This document shows, piece by piece, positions 24,770-33,591 of a stretch of DNA of 64,000 nt. The number at the start of each line of letters is the position of its first letter. Positions within the stretch are counted from its first letter, which is position 1. The notes beneath the pieces were generated by a model. It was not told the DNA's origin, ran no database searches, and saw only the letters and a program-made list of their open reading frames with translations. The stretch comes from CAYRDC01 sp964422925 (GTDB lineage Bacteria > Bacteroidota > Bacteroidia > Chitinophagales > S012-47), in contig CAYRDC010000005.1 in the NCBI GenBank assembly GCA_964422925.1, positions 1 to 64,000 of the forward strand, read 5' to 3'. A program made the position numbers and the translations under genes.

Positions 24770-25432
24770 TTAACCCTGGGTTTTGGCCAGTTGAATCAGG
24801 GTTTTAATATTCTGAGCTTCCCGGGATTTCGGATATTCTTTTTCTATCCTTTCATAGAATTCAATGGCATCGCCTGAATCTCCGATATACCGGCAATAAT
24901 CTCCGGCTATGAGCAGGTAGTAGGGCGTAAGGGTTTCGTTGTTAAGGTGATTGGCTGCTTTGGTGTAATAGTGTTTTGCCTCATCGGTATTGCCCAGTTC
25001 CGCGTAGGCGTCAGCCAGGCATTTCCAGGCATTGGCCTGAACCGTTTCACTGGAAGTTGAAAAATCTTCCAGGTAATCTATGGCATTTTCGAATTCTCCC
25101 AGTTTCAGGTAACAAACACCTGCGTAATATTTGGCCAGGTTGCCGGTCCGGGTGTGGCCGTATTCATCGGCAAGGTCAATAAAGCCCAGATTGGAGCCAT
25201 CACCATACAAGGCCAGGTTCAGGGAATCAATGGAAAAGTAGCCCTGGGCCTGCGTAATCAGGGTTTTGGCTTCTTCATCCAGCTTGGCGGTTTGGTATTT
25301 CTGGTAAAACAAATACCCAACCCCCAATACGATCACGGTAATTACACCAAAAACGTAGTTCTTGTACTTATTGAATAGTTCGTCTACCCGTTCCAGAAAA
25401 GTTGGATTATGCTCCTTGGGTTGTGCCGTCAT
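24770..25432 (-). CDS. Membrane-anchored tetratricopeptide protein (YfgM-like)
   Basis: 220 residues. A short cytosolic N-terminus, one transmembrane helix (~25-45, YVFGVITVIVLGVGYLFY) and a periplasmic TPR region. TPR-like helices are apparent in AKYYAGVCYLKLGEFENAIDYLEDF and WKCLADAYAELGNTDEAKHYYTKAA. The architecture resembles YfgM/ancillary SecYEG TPR proteins, which act as chaperone partners, but that function is inferred. It sits between pdhA (17 bp) and ribH in one transcription unit. Confidence 0.85.
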   Translation of the reverse strand: MTAQPKEHNPTFLERVDELFNKYKNYVFGVITVIVLGVGYLFYQKYQTAKLDEEAKTLITQAQGYFSIDSLNLALYGDGSNLGFIDLADEYGHTRTGNLAKYYAGVCYLKLGEFENAIDYLEDFSTSSETVQANAWKCLADAYAELGNTDEAKHYYTKAANHLNNETLTPYYLLIAGDYCRYIGDSGDAIEFYERIEKEYPKSREAQNIKTLIQLAKTQG

Positions 25433-25449
25433 GGTTAAGTGATGGTTTG

Positions 25450-26445
25450 CTAATCTTTGATAAATGGATAATCTTCCTGTACGTAAACGTCTGTATAAAC
25501 TTCATCCACGTCCGGGAATGGCGATTCTTCCGCGAAGCGTACCGATTCCTCTACTGTTTTTTTGACTTCAGCTTGTATTTTTTTGACGCCTTCCTCATCC
25601 AGCCAGCCGTTTTCGGTAATTTTTTTCAGCGCCTGCTGGATGGGGTCTTTTTTCTTATAGGCTTCCACTTCTTCTTTCGACCGGTATTTGGCCGGGTCTG
25701 ACATGGAATGACCTTTATACCGGTAGGTACAGATTTCGAGCAAATAGGGTTTGGAGGTTTTGCGAATACGACTGGCGGCTTTTTTCACGGCTTTGTACAC
25801 CGTCTCCACATTCATTCCGTCCACCTGTTCGGAGGTGATGTCGTAATGGAGCCCTAATTTGTACATATCCACATCCGGGCCGGAGCGTTTTACGGAGGTT
25901 CCCATGGCGTAGCCGTTGTTTTCGATGATGTAGAGCACCGGCAGGTTCCAGGCCGCGGCCAGGTTAAAAGATTCATGCAGGGCGCCCTGCCTTACCGCTC
26001 CGTCTCCGAAAAAGCAGGCACAGATGTTTGAAGTGCCCTTGTATTTCTCCGCGAAGGCAATGCCGGCTCCCAGGGGAATCTGTGCTCCGACTATCGCATG
26101 CCCACCATAGAAGTTGTTTTCCACGTCAAAAAAGTGCATCGACCCGCCTTTTCCTTTGGTGCAGCCGGTAATTTTCCCGTACAATTCCGCCATAGCGGCA
26201 TTGGGGGAGGTGCCGCGGGCCAGGGCAAGGCCGTGGTCGCGGTAAGCCGTTAGGATGATGTCATTTTTTTCCAGTGCGGCTACACTGCCTACTGCCACGG
26301 CTTCCTGCCCGATATACAAATGGCAAAAACCGCGGATTTTCTGCATCCCGTACATCTGGCCGGCTTTCTCCTCGAACCGCCTGATAAGAAGCATATCCCG
26401 GTACCAGCTGATGTAGGTTTGTTTTCCTATTTTTGTTGTAGCCAT
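25450..26445 (-). CDS. pdhA: Pyruvate dehydrogenase E1 component, alpha subunit
   Basis: 331 residues from the ATG at 26445 (the longer frame to 26502 reads as noise and would overlap recF). Thiamine-diphosphate-dependent decarboxylation of pyruvate in the PDH complex. Seen are GQEAVAVGSVAAL, YRDHGLALARG, KGGSMHFFD, the TPP/Mg motif GDGAVRQGALHESFNLA...ENNGYAMGT, and the phosphorylation-loop-like YRYKGHSMSDPAKYR. E1-beta is not adjacent, which is usual when the Bacteroidota subunits are split. Divergent from recF with 56 bp between. Confidence 0.95.
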   Translation of the reverse strand: MATTKIGKQTYISWYRDMLLIRRFEEKAGQMYGMQKIRGFCHLYIGQEAVAVGSVAALEKNDIILTAYRDHGLALARGTSPNAAMAELYGKITGCTKGKGGSMHFFDVENNFYGGHAIVGAQIPLGAGIAFAEKYKGTSNICACFFGDGAVRQGALHESFNLAAAWNLPVLYIIENNGYAMGTSVKRSGPDVDMYKLGLHYDITSEQVDGMNVETVYKAVKKAASRIRKTSKPYLLEICTYRYKGHSMSDPAKYRSKEEVEAYKKKDPIQQALKKITENGWLDEEGVKKIQAEVKKTVEESVRFAEESPFPDVDEVYTDVYVQEDYPFIKD

Positions 26446-26501
26446 ACCGCGTAAATCAGGGTGCAAAAATATCAAAAAGAATCCTACCAAAAAATCAGGC
26501 A

Positions 26502-27614
26502 TTGAGGCTGCTGCGACTTTCCCTCGACCAGTTTAAAAACTACGACCGTCAAATACTGGAATTTGAGCATTGGGTGGTATGCCTGACCGGGCGCAACGGC
26601 ATGGGCAAAACCAACCTGCTGGATGCTATCCATTACCTATGCATGGGAAAGAGCTATTTCCAACCAAGAGACGCGTTAAACATTCGGCAGGGCAGCCGGT
26701 ATTTCAGGCTGGAAGGCACGTTTGAGCGGGACGGGAAGGAAGAGCGGGTGGCATGCAGCCTGGCGGAAGGCAGTCGCAAAAAACTGGAATGGAACGGAAA
26801 GGCGTATGAACGCCTATCGGACCATATCGGGTCCTTCCCGGTAGTCATTATTGCCCCGGATGATATCACTATCGTCAACGGATCGCCTGAAGACCGCAGG
26901 AAATTCTTCGACTCGGTATTATCGGTCAGCCAACGGCCCTATTTGCTGGATTTACTGCGGTATTACCAGGTACTGCGCCAGCGCAATGCGCACCTGCGCC
27001 AATCCCTGATTCACGGCCGGGCGGACCACAACCTGCTCGACACTTATGACCATGAATTAGTTGACTTGTCATCTCACATCCAGCAGGCCAGGTATCAGCT
27101 GCTGCAGGAATTCAATGGATATTTCAGCGCGCAGCTGGCGCAGCTCACCGGGCAGCAGAGCGGGAATATTGCCTATGAAACCCTCGGGCAGTCTGATGAA
27201 TGGGAAGCCTTGTTCAGGCAACACAGGAACCGGGACCTGCAGGCGGGAAAAACAACCTGTGGCATTCACCTGGACGACTACCTGTTTGAATACCAGTCGC
27301 TGGAACTGAAGCGATTCGGCTCCCAGGGGCAAAAGAAAATCTTTCTCATTGCCCTGAAACTGGCACAATATCAATTTTTGAAGAAGCACACCGGGGTCCG
27401 TCCTTTGCTTCTGCTGGATGACCTGTTTGACAAACTCGACCGCCAACGGGCGGAATCGCTGATCCAGAATATCCTGCAAGCGCCATTCGGACAGGTAATT
27501 ATTACGGATACGCACCCCGGCCGCTTGCCGGAGATTTTGCATAATGCAAAAAAAACCATAGATTTATATTGGATTGAAAATGGCAAAGCCCGGCTTCATG
27601 AACAAAAGCAATGA
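26502..27614 (+). CDS. recF: DNA replication and repair protein RecF
   Basis: 370 residues from a TTG; no ATG lies near. The protein starts MRLLRLSLDQFKNY, the expected RecF beginning. Walker A is GRNGMGKTN (30-38); the ABC-type signature region is KRFGSQGQKKIFLIALKLAQ, and Walker B is LLLLDDLFDKLD followed by QVIITDT. RecF helps load RecA at gaps through RecFOR. The gene is followed, with overlap, by a DUF721/DciA-type gene, a common arrangement in Bacteroidota. The start lies 56 bp from pdhA. Confidence 0.95.
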   Translation: MRLLRLSLDQFKNYDRQILEFEHWVVCLTGRNGMGKTNLLDAIHYLCMGKSYFQPRDALNIRQGSRYFRLEGTFERDGKEERVACSLAEGSRKKLEWNGKAYERLSDHIGSFPVVIIAPDDITIVNGSPEDRRKFFDSVLSVSQRPYLLDLLRYYQVLRQRNAHLRQSLIHGRADHNLLDTYDHELVDLSSHIQQARYQLLQEFNGYFSAQLAQLTGQQSGNIAYETLGQSDEWEALFRQHRNRDLQAGKTTCGIHLDDYLFEYQSLELKRFGSQGQKKIFLIALKLAQYQFLKKHTGVRPLLLLDDLFDKLDRQRAESLIQNILQAPFGQVIITDTHPGRLPEILHNAKKTIDLYWIENGKARLHEQKQ

Positions 27615-27888
27615 ACATAGCATACGCGAAGTGATCAACGACCTGCTGGATACTTTCCGCATCCGCGGACAATACAATGCCGCCCGCCTCCGGAATGAGT
27701 GGGACGAAGTGGTTGGCCGGACCATTGCCCGCCATACGGAGGATTTGTACCTCCGCGATGGGAAATTGATTGTTCATATTGATTCGGCCCCCCTGAAACA
27801 GGAACTCTTCCATAACCGGGAAAAGATCCGGGACCTGATTAATGACCATTTCCACGAGGTTGTCGTGGAAGAGGTGGTTATCCGTTAA
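27598..27888 (+). CDS. DUF721 (DciA-like) protein
   Basis: 96 residues from the ATG at 27598, inside the end of recF. The sequence has the DUF721 pattern: IREVINDLLDTFRIRGQYN, RLRNEWDEVVGRTIARHT, LYLRDGKLIVHIDSAPLKQELFHNREKI, and a C-terminal VVEEVVIR strand. DciA is the replicative-helicase loader in bacteria that lack DnaC/DnaI. Bacteroidota DUF721 proteins are shorter and their role is not proven, so DciA function is an inference. Confidence 0.88.
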   Translation: MNKSNEHSIREVINDLLDTFRIRGQYNAARLRNEWDEVVGRTIARHTEDLYLRDGKLIVHIDSAPLKQELFHNREKIRDLINDHFHEVVVEEVVIR

Positions 27889-27977
27889 TTATCATCCTCT
27901 GTGCATAATCTGTTTTGAGTAATGGGGCAATATTGGACGGGTTGCGTTAGTTTTATGCCAAAGATTTTACGCAATCC

Positions 27978-28772
27978 ATGAAAAATATTTTGTTGGCGCT
28001 GCTGTTGGTTCCCATCGGGCTACCGCTGTATGCCCAGACGCTGGAAGACGTGGCGGAAGGCAATATGATAGCCGGGCTGCAGGAAAACCCGAAACTGGAA
28101 GGCGAGTATTATTTGCTCAAAGCCAAAATGGCTGCCTATTACCAAAAGTATGACGATGCCCTGCAATGGCTGAAAACGGCCAAAAAGAAAGACAAGAGCA
28201 ACAAGGACATTTACCTGCTGGCGGGTAATATTTATTCCTACCAGGGAAAATTCAAGAAATCCCTGAAGCAATACAGCAAAGCCCTGACCATTGGCGGGGA
28301 AGACGCCCAGGTGTATTACCGGATGGGCATTGCAAACAATTATATGGGGAAGTATGACTACGCGGAAACTTATTTTACCCGGGCCATTCTGTTGGATAAC
28401 AGCAACGCGAGATATTTTAACGGGCGGGCTGATGCCAGGTCATCTATGGAGCAATACGGGAAAGCCGTAAAAGATTATGACAAAGCCCTGGCCCTGGATC
28501 CTGATTTCGCGGACGCGTACCGTGGAAAAGGCTACGCGCTTACCCAAATCGGCAATTATAAAGCGGCCCTTGACAATCTGAATAAAGCCATCCTGTTGAA
28601 CAGTTCGGACGGGCTGGCTTATTATTTCCGCGGGTTAACCAACCTGAAATCTTTCCGGAAAAACGAAGCCTGTGCCGACCTGTACCAGGCGATCGATTTG
28701 GGAATTACCAAAGCGAGGAAAGCCCTGCCGCACGATTGCCCGCCCCGGAAAAGGCAGGAAGGAGAAAACTGA
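27978..28772 (+). CDS. Exported tetratricopeptide repeat protein
   Basis: 264 residues with a Sec signal peptide ending LPLYAQ (~20). The mature part is a run of about six TPR units, e.g. AEGNMIAGLQENPKLEG, YYLLKAKMAAYYQKYDDALQWL, YSYQGKFKKSLKQYSKAL, YRMGIANNYMGKYDYAETYFTRA, SSMEQYGKAVKDYDKALAL, GKGYALTQIGNYKAALDNLNKA. It has a charged C-terminus and no catalytic motif. A scaffold role in the periplasm is likely; the partner is unknown. It lies 90 bp after the DUF721 gene and is convergent with ndk (3 bp between). Confidence 0.88.
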   Translation: MKNILLALLLVPIGLPLYAQTLEDVAEGNMIAGLQENPKLEGEYYLLKAKMAAYYQKYDDALQWLKTAKKKDKSNKDIYLLAGNIYSYQGKFKKSLKQYSKALTIGGEDAQVYYRMGIANNYMGKYDYAETYFTRAILLDNSNARYFNGRADARSSMEQYGKAVKDYDKALALDPDFADAYRGKGYALTQIGNYKAALDNLNKAILLNSSDGLAYYFRGLTNLKSFRKNEACADLYQAIDLGITKARKALPHDCPPRKRQEGEN

Positions 28773-28775
28773 GGG

Positions 28776-29195
28776 TTAAAAACGTTCCAGCCTGGAAAAG
28801 AAGAAATCGGCTTCTATAGCGGCATTTTCGTCAGAGTCGGAGCCATGCACCGCATTGCGTTCCACGTTGGTGGCATACAATTTCCTGATAGTGCCTCCGG
28901 CTGCTTCAGCCGGGTTGGTAGCCCCGATCAGAGAACGGAAATCCTCAACGGCATTTTCTTTTTCCAAAATGGCTGCTACGATCGGCCCGGATGACATGAA
29001 ATCGGTCAGGTCCTGGTAAAAAGGCCGCTCGGCATGCACTTTATAGAAAGCCATGGCCTGTTCTTTGCTTAAACGGGTGTATTTCATAGCCTTGATGCGG
29101 AAACCGGCCTGAATGATGTGATCCAGGATCTTTCCGGCATAGCCTTTTTTCACCGCGTCCGGCTTAATCATGGTGAAGGTGATGTTTCCTGCCAT
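28776..29195 (-). CDS. ndk: Nucleoside diphosphate kinase
   Basis: 139 residues from the ATG at 29195; an upstream in-frame extension is not expected for the family. Transfers the gamma-phosphate between nucleoside triphosphates and diphosphates via a phospho-His. Motifs are TMIKPDAVKKG, the catalytic NAVHGSDS (His117) and the C-terminal AAIEADFFFS. The active site and length are normal. It is monocistronic, divergent from the NrnA-like gene. Confidence 0.97.
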   Translation of the reverse strand: MAGNITFTMIKPDAVKKGYAGKILDHIIQAGFRIKAMKYTRLSKEQAMAFYKVHAERPFYQDLTDFMSSGPIVAAILEKENAVEDFRSLIGATNPAEAAGGTIRKLYATNVERNAVHGSDSDENAAIEADFFFSRLERF

Positions 29196-29305
29196 TGTGT
29201 TCGGGTTTTTTAAATCAGGGGGCAAAAATAGGGAAGCTTTTACAGACTACTAACATCCCGAAAGCCTATTTTGAGAGTAAGCAGAAAATATGGAATTTCG
29301 CTGTC

Positions 29306-30334
29306 TTGAAATCAAGACTGGACATAGCGGATATTCAGCGGGCCCGGGAACTGGTTGACCGTGCTTCCCGCATAGTCATCACCAGTCATCATAATCCGGA
29401 CGGTGACGCTATCGGGTCGAGCCTGGGCTGGTACCATTTTTTACAGGGGCTTGGGAAAGATTGCCGGGTAATTGTCCCGAACGATTATCCCGGGTTCCTG
29501 AAATGGATGCCGGGCACGGATTCGCTGATCATTCATGAACTCAACCCAAATCAGGCCGAAGAACTGATCGCGAACGCGGAATTAATCTTTTGCCTGGATT
29601 TCAACCAGTCCAACCGGCTTAATTCACTCGAACCGTTTGTGTTGCAGGCCTCTTGTCCGAAGGTGCTGATTGACCATCACCTCGAACCAGAATCATTTAC
29701 CGAAGTTTTGATCAGCGACCAGCGGGCCGCGGCCACCGGGGAAATCATCTATCATCTGATGCGGATTGGTTGGTCGGACCAGCCAATCAGCCGCGACATC
29801 GCGGAATGCCTGTATGCCGCGATCATCACCGATACCGGCTCTTTTCAATATCCGTCCACCACGCCTGATGTGCACCGGATCATTGCCGAATTAATGGAAA
29901 CCGGCATGAATGCCTCGGAAGTCTGCAATGAATTGTATAACCGCTTTTCATTCAGGCGAATGCGGTTTGTCGGGTTTTGCATGTCTGAACGATTGGAACT
30001 GCTGAAAGACCTTAACACCGGGGTTATAGCGCTGACCCGGGAGGACATGAGGCGATTTAATATTGAGAAAGGGGATACGGAGGGCATTGTGAATATTCCA
30101 CTGAAAATGGATAATGTGGTGCTGGCTATTCTCGTTACCGAACGCAACGGTTTGACCAAAATCAGTTTCCGCTCCAAGGGAGACCTGAACGTGAACGAAA
30201 TTGCCCGCAGGCATTTCCGGGGCGGAGGGCATAAAAACGCGGCCGGAGGGTCGTCTGATTTATCCGTGCCGGATACGGTCCGGGAAATCCGGAAAGTGCT
30301 GGAGCAGTATAAAGAAAAAATTTTAAACAGCTGA
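29306..30334 (+). CDS. DHH-family phosphoesterase, NrnA-like (nanoRNase / pAp phosphatase)
   Basis: 342 residues from a TTG at 29306; the open frame reaches back to 29195 but those codons overlap the ndk start region and no ATG is in frame. DHH motifs: SHHNPDGDAIGSS, CLDFNQSNR, VLIDHHLEP, AAIITDTGSFQY. The DHHA1 C-terminal part shows FRSKGDLNVNEIA and the GGGHKNAAGG loop. Activity expected: degradation of short oligoribonucleotides and 3'-phosphoadenosine 5'-phosphate. The exact start is uncertain. It lies upstream of the FKBP gene. Confidence 0.9.
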   Translation: MKSRLDIADIQRARELVDRASRIVITSHHNPDGDAIGSSLGWYHFLQGLGKDCRVIVPNDYPGFLKWMPGTDSLIIHELNPNQAEELIANAELIFCLDFNQSNRLNSLEPFVLQASCPKVLIDHHLEPESFTEVLISDQRAAATGEIIYHLMRIGWSDQPISRDIAECLYAAIITDTGSFQYPSTTPDVHRIIAELMETGMNASEVCNELYNRFSFRRMRFVGFCMSERLELLKDLNTGVIALTREDMRRFNIEKGDTEGIVNIPLKMDNVVLAILVTERNGLTKISFRSKGDLNVNEIARRHFRGGGHKNAAGGSSDLSVPDTVREIRKVLEQYKEKILNS

Positions 30335-30414
30335 TTGTCTGTACACAACAGCGTATGATTGATGTTTTTATTTCGGTATTGAATCTGCCAATTACGAACA
30401 TAAAAAAATCACGT

Positions 30415-31683
30415 ATGAAACAATTATTGATTACAGGGTTCCTGCTTTTCACAGTGGAAGCCGGATTGCAGGCCCAACCTGATTTGTCAGGGTATCAGCG
30501 AACGGATGGCGGAATTTACTACCGGGTGGAGCGCCAGGGCAAAGGAGCTATGCCGAAAGTGTATGACTGGGTGAAGATTCACCTGGTGAACCGCAATCAG
30601 GACGGGCAGGTAATATTCAGCACATATTCGGGCGGGGGCAGCCCGGTTTCGTTTCAGTTGCAGGCGCCCGGGTTCAATGGCGATTTGGTGGAAGTGCTCC
30701 CCTTGCTACACGAGGGTGACAGTGTAACCTTGGCCATAGCCAGCGATTCGGTATACCGGGATGGGGTGATGCCGGATTTTACCCGTAGCGGGGAATTTAT
30801 TTTTTATGATTTGGTACTGGTGGATGTGGAAACCCCATTGGAACATGAGCAGGCACAGCAAAAGCAGAAACAGCAAATGCACGCAAAACAAGTGGCGGAA
30901 ATTGAGCAAAAACTGAAGGACGAAGGTGTTTCCTACCAGCAAACACCGGAAGGTATGTTTTACGTGGTGGAGCAGGAGGGAAACGGGCCTTTGCCTAAAG
31001 ACGGGGAAACCGTGAAGGTTCATTACACCGGTTGGTTGATGAACGGACAGAAATTCGATTCTTCAGTGGACCGGGGACAGCCTTTTTCCTTTATGCTGGG
31101 AACCGGCAGGGTTATTAAAGGCTGGGAACTGGCCCTGCGCCTGATGAAAAAGGGCGAGAAAATCATGGTTTACCTGCCTTCCGACCTTGCCTATGGCGAA
31201 CGCGGTGCCGGGGAAGTCATCCCACCGAACGCGATCCTGGTGTTTGAAATCGAACTGCTGGATATTACCAACCGGGATAAGGTTATCCAGCAGGATATGA
31301 AGACCATTGAAGCCTACCTGAAAGAAAAGGGGCTGGAAGCCCAGCCATCGCCTTATGGGTTATATTACCATATCGACCGGCCCGGAACGGGGCCGAACGC
31401 GCGCCCCGGTGACCTGGTAACGGTGAATTATACCGGAATGCTGCTGGACGGGAAAGTTTTTGACTCGTCCTATTCCCGGGATGCGCCTATTACCTTTACC
31501 CTCGGCCGGGGACAGGTTATCGAAGGATGGGAAAAAGGGCTGTTGTTCTTCAACAAAGGAGCCAAAGGCACCATATACCTGCCTTCTCCGCTAGCTTACG
31601 GGGACAGCGGGGCGGGCGCCCTGATCCCTCCCAATGCCATACTGATATTTGACATCGAGGTGGTGGACATTCAGAATCAGTAA
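30415..31683 (+). CDS. Exported peptidyl-prolyl isomerase with three FKBP-like domains
   Basis: 422 residues from the ATG at 30415 (the longer frame back to 30355 lacks a signal start). A signal peptide ends near residue 21. The first FKBP-like domain (~25-135) is degenerate and lacks the usual aromatic pocket pattern. The second (~165-275) and third (~300-420) carry the normal core, e.g. VKVHYTGWLMNGQKFDSS, GRVIKGWELAL, VTVNYTGMLLDGKVFDSS, GQVIEGWEKGL and IPPNAIL(V/I)F(E/D)IE. A Gln/Lys-rich coiled linker (EQAQQKQKQQMH) joins domains one and two. It acts on prolyl bonds in the periplasm or outer-membrane protein folding. Its end overlaps the convergent M43 gene by 7 bp. Confidence 0.9.
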   Translation: MKQLLITGFLLFTVEAGLQAQPDLSGYQRTDGGIYYRVERQGKGAMPKVYDWVKIHLVNRNQDGQVIFSTYSGGGSPVSFQLQAPGFNGDLVEVLPLLHEGDSVTLAIASDSVYRDGVMPDFTRSGEFIFYDLVLVDVETPLEHEQAQQKQKQQMHAKQVAEIEQKLKDEGVSYQQTPEGMFYVVEQEGNGPLPKDGETVKVHYTGWLMNGQKFDSSVDRGQPFSFMLGTGRVIKGWELALRLMKKGEKIMVYLPSDLAYGERGAGEVIPPNAILVFEIELLDITNRDKVIQQDMKTIEAYLKEKGLEAQPSPYGLYYHIDRPGTGPNARPGDLVTVNYTGMLLDGKVFDSSYSRDAPITFTLGRGQVIEGWEKGLLFFNKGAKGTIYLPSPLAYGDSGAGALIPPNAILIFDIEVVDIQNQ

Positions 31684-33029
31684 CTTACGGGTAACCTGCC
31701 CAGGTATAAGCGTTCCGTGGAAACCGGGTATTTCGCCCGGGAGATCCTTGCCCGGTTTTTGAATATGACCCGGCCCCGGGATTCCTTGTTTTCCCATACT
31801 TCAATGCCGAACCATTGATCCCCACAGCGGTTGGTGAGATGGCAGCCGTCCAGCACCAGGAGGCCGCCCGGCATCACCGTGATCCGGCTGTTTTGCGGCA
31901 TGGACACCGTGCAATGCATTGTCAGGCTGCCCCCCGGATGAATCACAATGTCGCCCATCACATCCCGGCTGCAGGGCCAGTCGACCGTATCATTGCGCCT
32001 GATGTGGATGGTCACCGGGTTTTCCGGGCGACACCAGTCGGGCCGCAGCACGTTTCGCTGAATGGAGTTTTCCTTCGTGAAATTGTACCGCAGGCGGGCT
32101 ACCTGGCAGGGGCTCCAGGCGTTTCGGTAGATGTTGTAATCCATTACATTGTTCGACCACAGTTCCCGGCAGTTTTCATTTTGTCCGGCTGACCAGCAGT
32201 TTGGGTTTTTGGGGGTGTCGTCACAGCCGTCATTCTGGTTCCAGGTATGCGAAAGGCCCAGGCAATGCCCGATTTCATGATTAAACAACTTCGACATGAA
32301 CCAGGCTCCGTACGTGACAGGCGGGTCGGCTGAGGCATCGAATACTTCGTTTTTTTTCACAAAGCAGCCCACCAGTTTGGCCCAGGGGCCCATGCCGATG
32401 CCGTTCATGTCACCACTGAGTGGCGCATCGCTCGAATCGGTTCCGTGCTCGATAAAGAAAACATTGATCACCCGGCCTTTCTGCACTCCGTAATGGTCGT
32501 ACAGCCAGGATGAATACACGGTATTTTCTGGCGAATTCTTGTCGAAATACCAGTGGTGGGCATCCGTATGCATATAAATGCCGTCATCCCCCGGGCGGGT
32601 TCTGTCTGGCGTGAGCACGTACTGGATCAATACCGGGTAAGCGGGGTTGTCATTGCCCGGTGGCAGGTGCATCCGGTGGTTATCCCGCAGTTTCTGGTTA
32701 GCCGAATAAATGATATCCCGGGCATATTGTACTGCGGCCGCTGAATCAAAATTTGCTGTTCCGGAGCTGTTGTTTATGAAATGGCAGTTGACCCGGACGT
32801 AGCGCACAGGCTCCCATTCCGGGTGCAGCGTGTCGGGCAGGTAGTTCAAAATAACATGGCAGGGGTCGCGCTTGGGCCGGAGCGAATCCGTTTCATACAG
32901 GATATCGCCTTCGGACGGGATGTAGCGGTAAACCTGGTACTGGCAGGCATCGAGGAGAACCGCCAGGAACAGTCCAACCATCACAGCCCAAATGGCAGCC
33001 GGATTCCTTAATTTTACTTTGAGAAACAT
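31677..33029 (-). CDS. M43-type (pappalysin-like) zinc metalloprotease lipoprotein
   Basis: 450 residues from the ATG at 33029; upstream frame residues are not signal-like. Residues 1-29 form a lipoprotein signal (LLDAC). The catalytic domain has HEIGHCLGLSH (251-261), the HExxHxxGxxH metzincin zinc site, and a Met-turn NNVMDY with Met296. The C-terminal ~150 residues carry a beta-helix-like part (GDIVIHPGGSLTMHCTVSMP..., GGLLVLDGCHLTN) that often leads to longer surface proteins in relatives. It ends abruptly, so it may be shortened at the C-terminus. There is no T9SS sorting domain, so it is anchored as a lipoprotein. It is divergent from the TPR lipoprotein by 7 bp. Confidence 0.9.
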   Translation of the reverse strand: MFLKVKLRNPAAIWAVMVGLFLAVLLDACQYQVYRYIPSEGDILYETDSLRPKRDPCHVILNYLPDTLHPEWEPVRYVRVNCHFINNSSGTANFDSAAAVQYARDIIYSANQKLRDNHRMHLPPGNDNPAYPVLIQYVLTPDRTRPGDDGIYMHTDAHHWYFDKNSPENTVYSSWLYDHYGVQKGRVINVFFIEHGTDSSDAPLSGDMNGIGMGPWAKLVGCFVKKNEVFDASADPPVTYGAWFMSKLFNHEIGHCLGLSHTWNQNDGCDDTPKNPNCWSAGQNENCRELWSNNVMDYNIYRNAWSPCQVARLRYNFTKENSIQRNVLRPDWCRPENPVTIHIRRNDTVDWPCSRDVMGDIVIHPGGSLTMHCTVSMPQNSRITVMPGGLLVLDGCHLTNRCGDQWFGIEVWENKESRGRVIFKNRARISRAKYPVSTERLYLGRLPVSY

Positions 33030-33036
33030 ATCCTGT

Positions 33037-33591
33037 ATGAAACGGCAGTCAATAATAGCTATTTTTCTGGGAGCGGCCTTGTTGGCGGCCTGCAGGCCTT
33101 CCAGCCGGCAGCGGCAACTCCACCGGATTGAATCTCTGGAGCAAATCATCAATAAGGATGCCGAAGCCGGTGAAATAAACACAGGCCACCTGGTACAGGC
33201 CGCGGATGCCATGAAAGAGTTTGTAAGCGCTTTCCCGGAAGATACGGCCCATGGCATGGAATTCCGCTACAAGGCGGCCATGCTGTACGGGCAGGCAGGC
33301 GAATGGGAGGCCTCCATCGGAATGATAGATACCTTCCTGGCCCTGTATCCTGAAAGCACATCCTGCCCCGAGCTGCTGTTTTTCAAGGGATTCAATGTGT
33401 ATGAACAGGGTATGGGCGATCTGGAAATGGCCCGGAAAACCTATCTCGAGTTTTTGGACAAATACCCTGATCATTCGCTGGTGGCCAGCGTGCTGTTTTC
33501 CCTGGAGAACCTGGGAAAGTCGGATGAAGAAGTCCTGGAGGAAATCCTGCAAAAGCATGAAGAAGAGGGAGATGACAGTACGCAGCCTTAA
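33037..33591 (+). CDS. TPR-containing lipoprotein
   Basis: 184 residues from the ATG at 33037. Lipobox LLAAC at ~19, then a TPR-like body: HLVQAADAMKEFVSAFPED, RYKAAMLYGQAGEWEASIGMIDTFLALYPES, LFFKGFNVYEQGMGDLEMARKTYLEFLDKYPDH, followed by an acidic C-terminus. The helix pattern resembles the BamD/YfiO-type TPR fold (competence lipoprotein ComL) but is shorter. Its role is uncertain. It is convergent with the subtilisin gene (4-bp overlap). Confidence 0.85.
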   Translation: MKRQSIIAIFLGAALLAACRPSSRQRQLHRIESLEQIINKDAEAGEINTGHLVQAADAMKEFVSAFPEDTAHGMEFRYKAAMLYGQAGEWEASIGMIDTFLALYPESTSCPELLFFKGFNVYEQGMGDLEMARKTYLEFLDKYPDHSLVASVLFSLENLGKSDEEVLEEILQKHEEEGDDSTQP

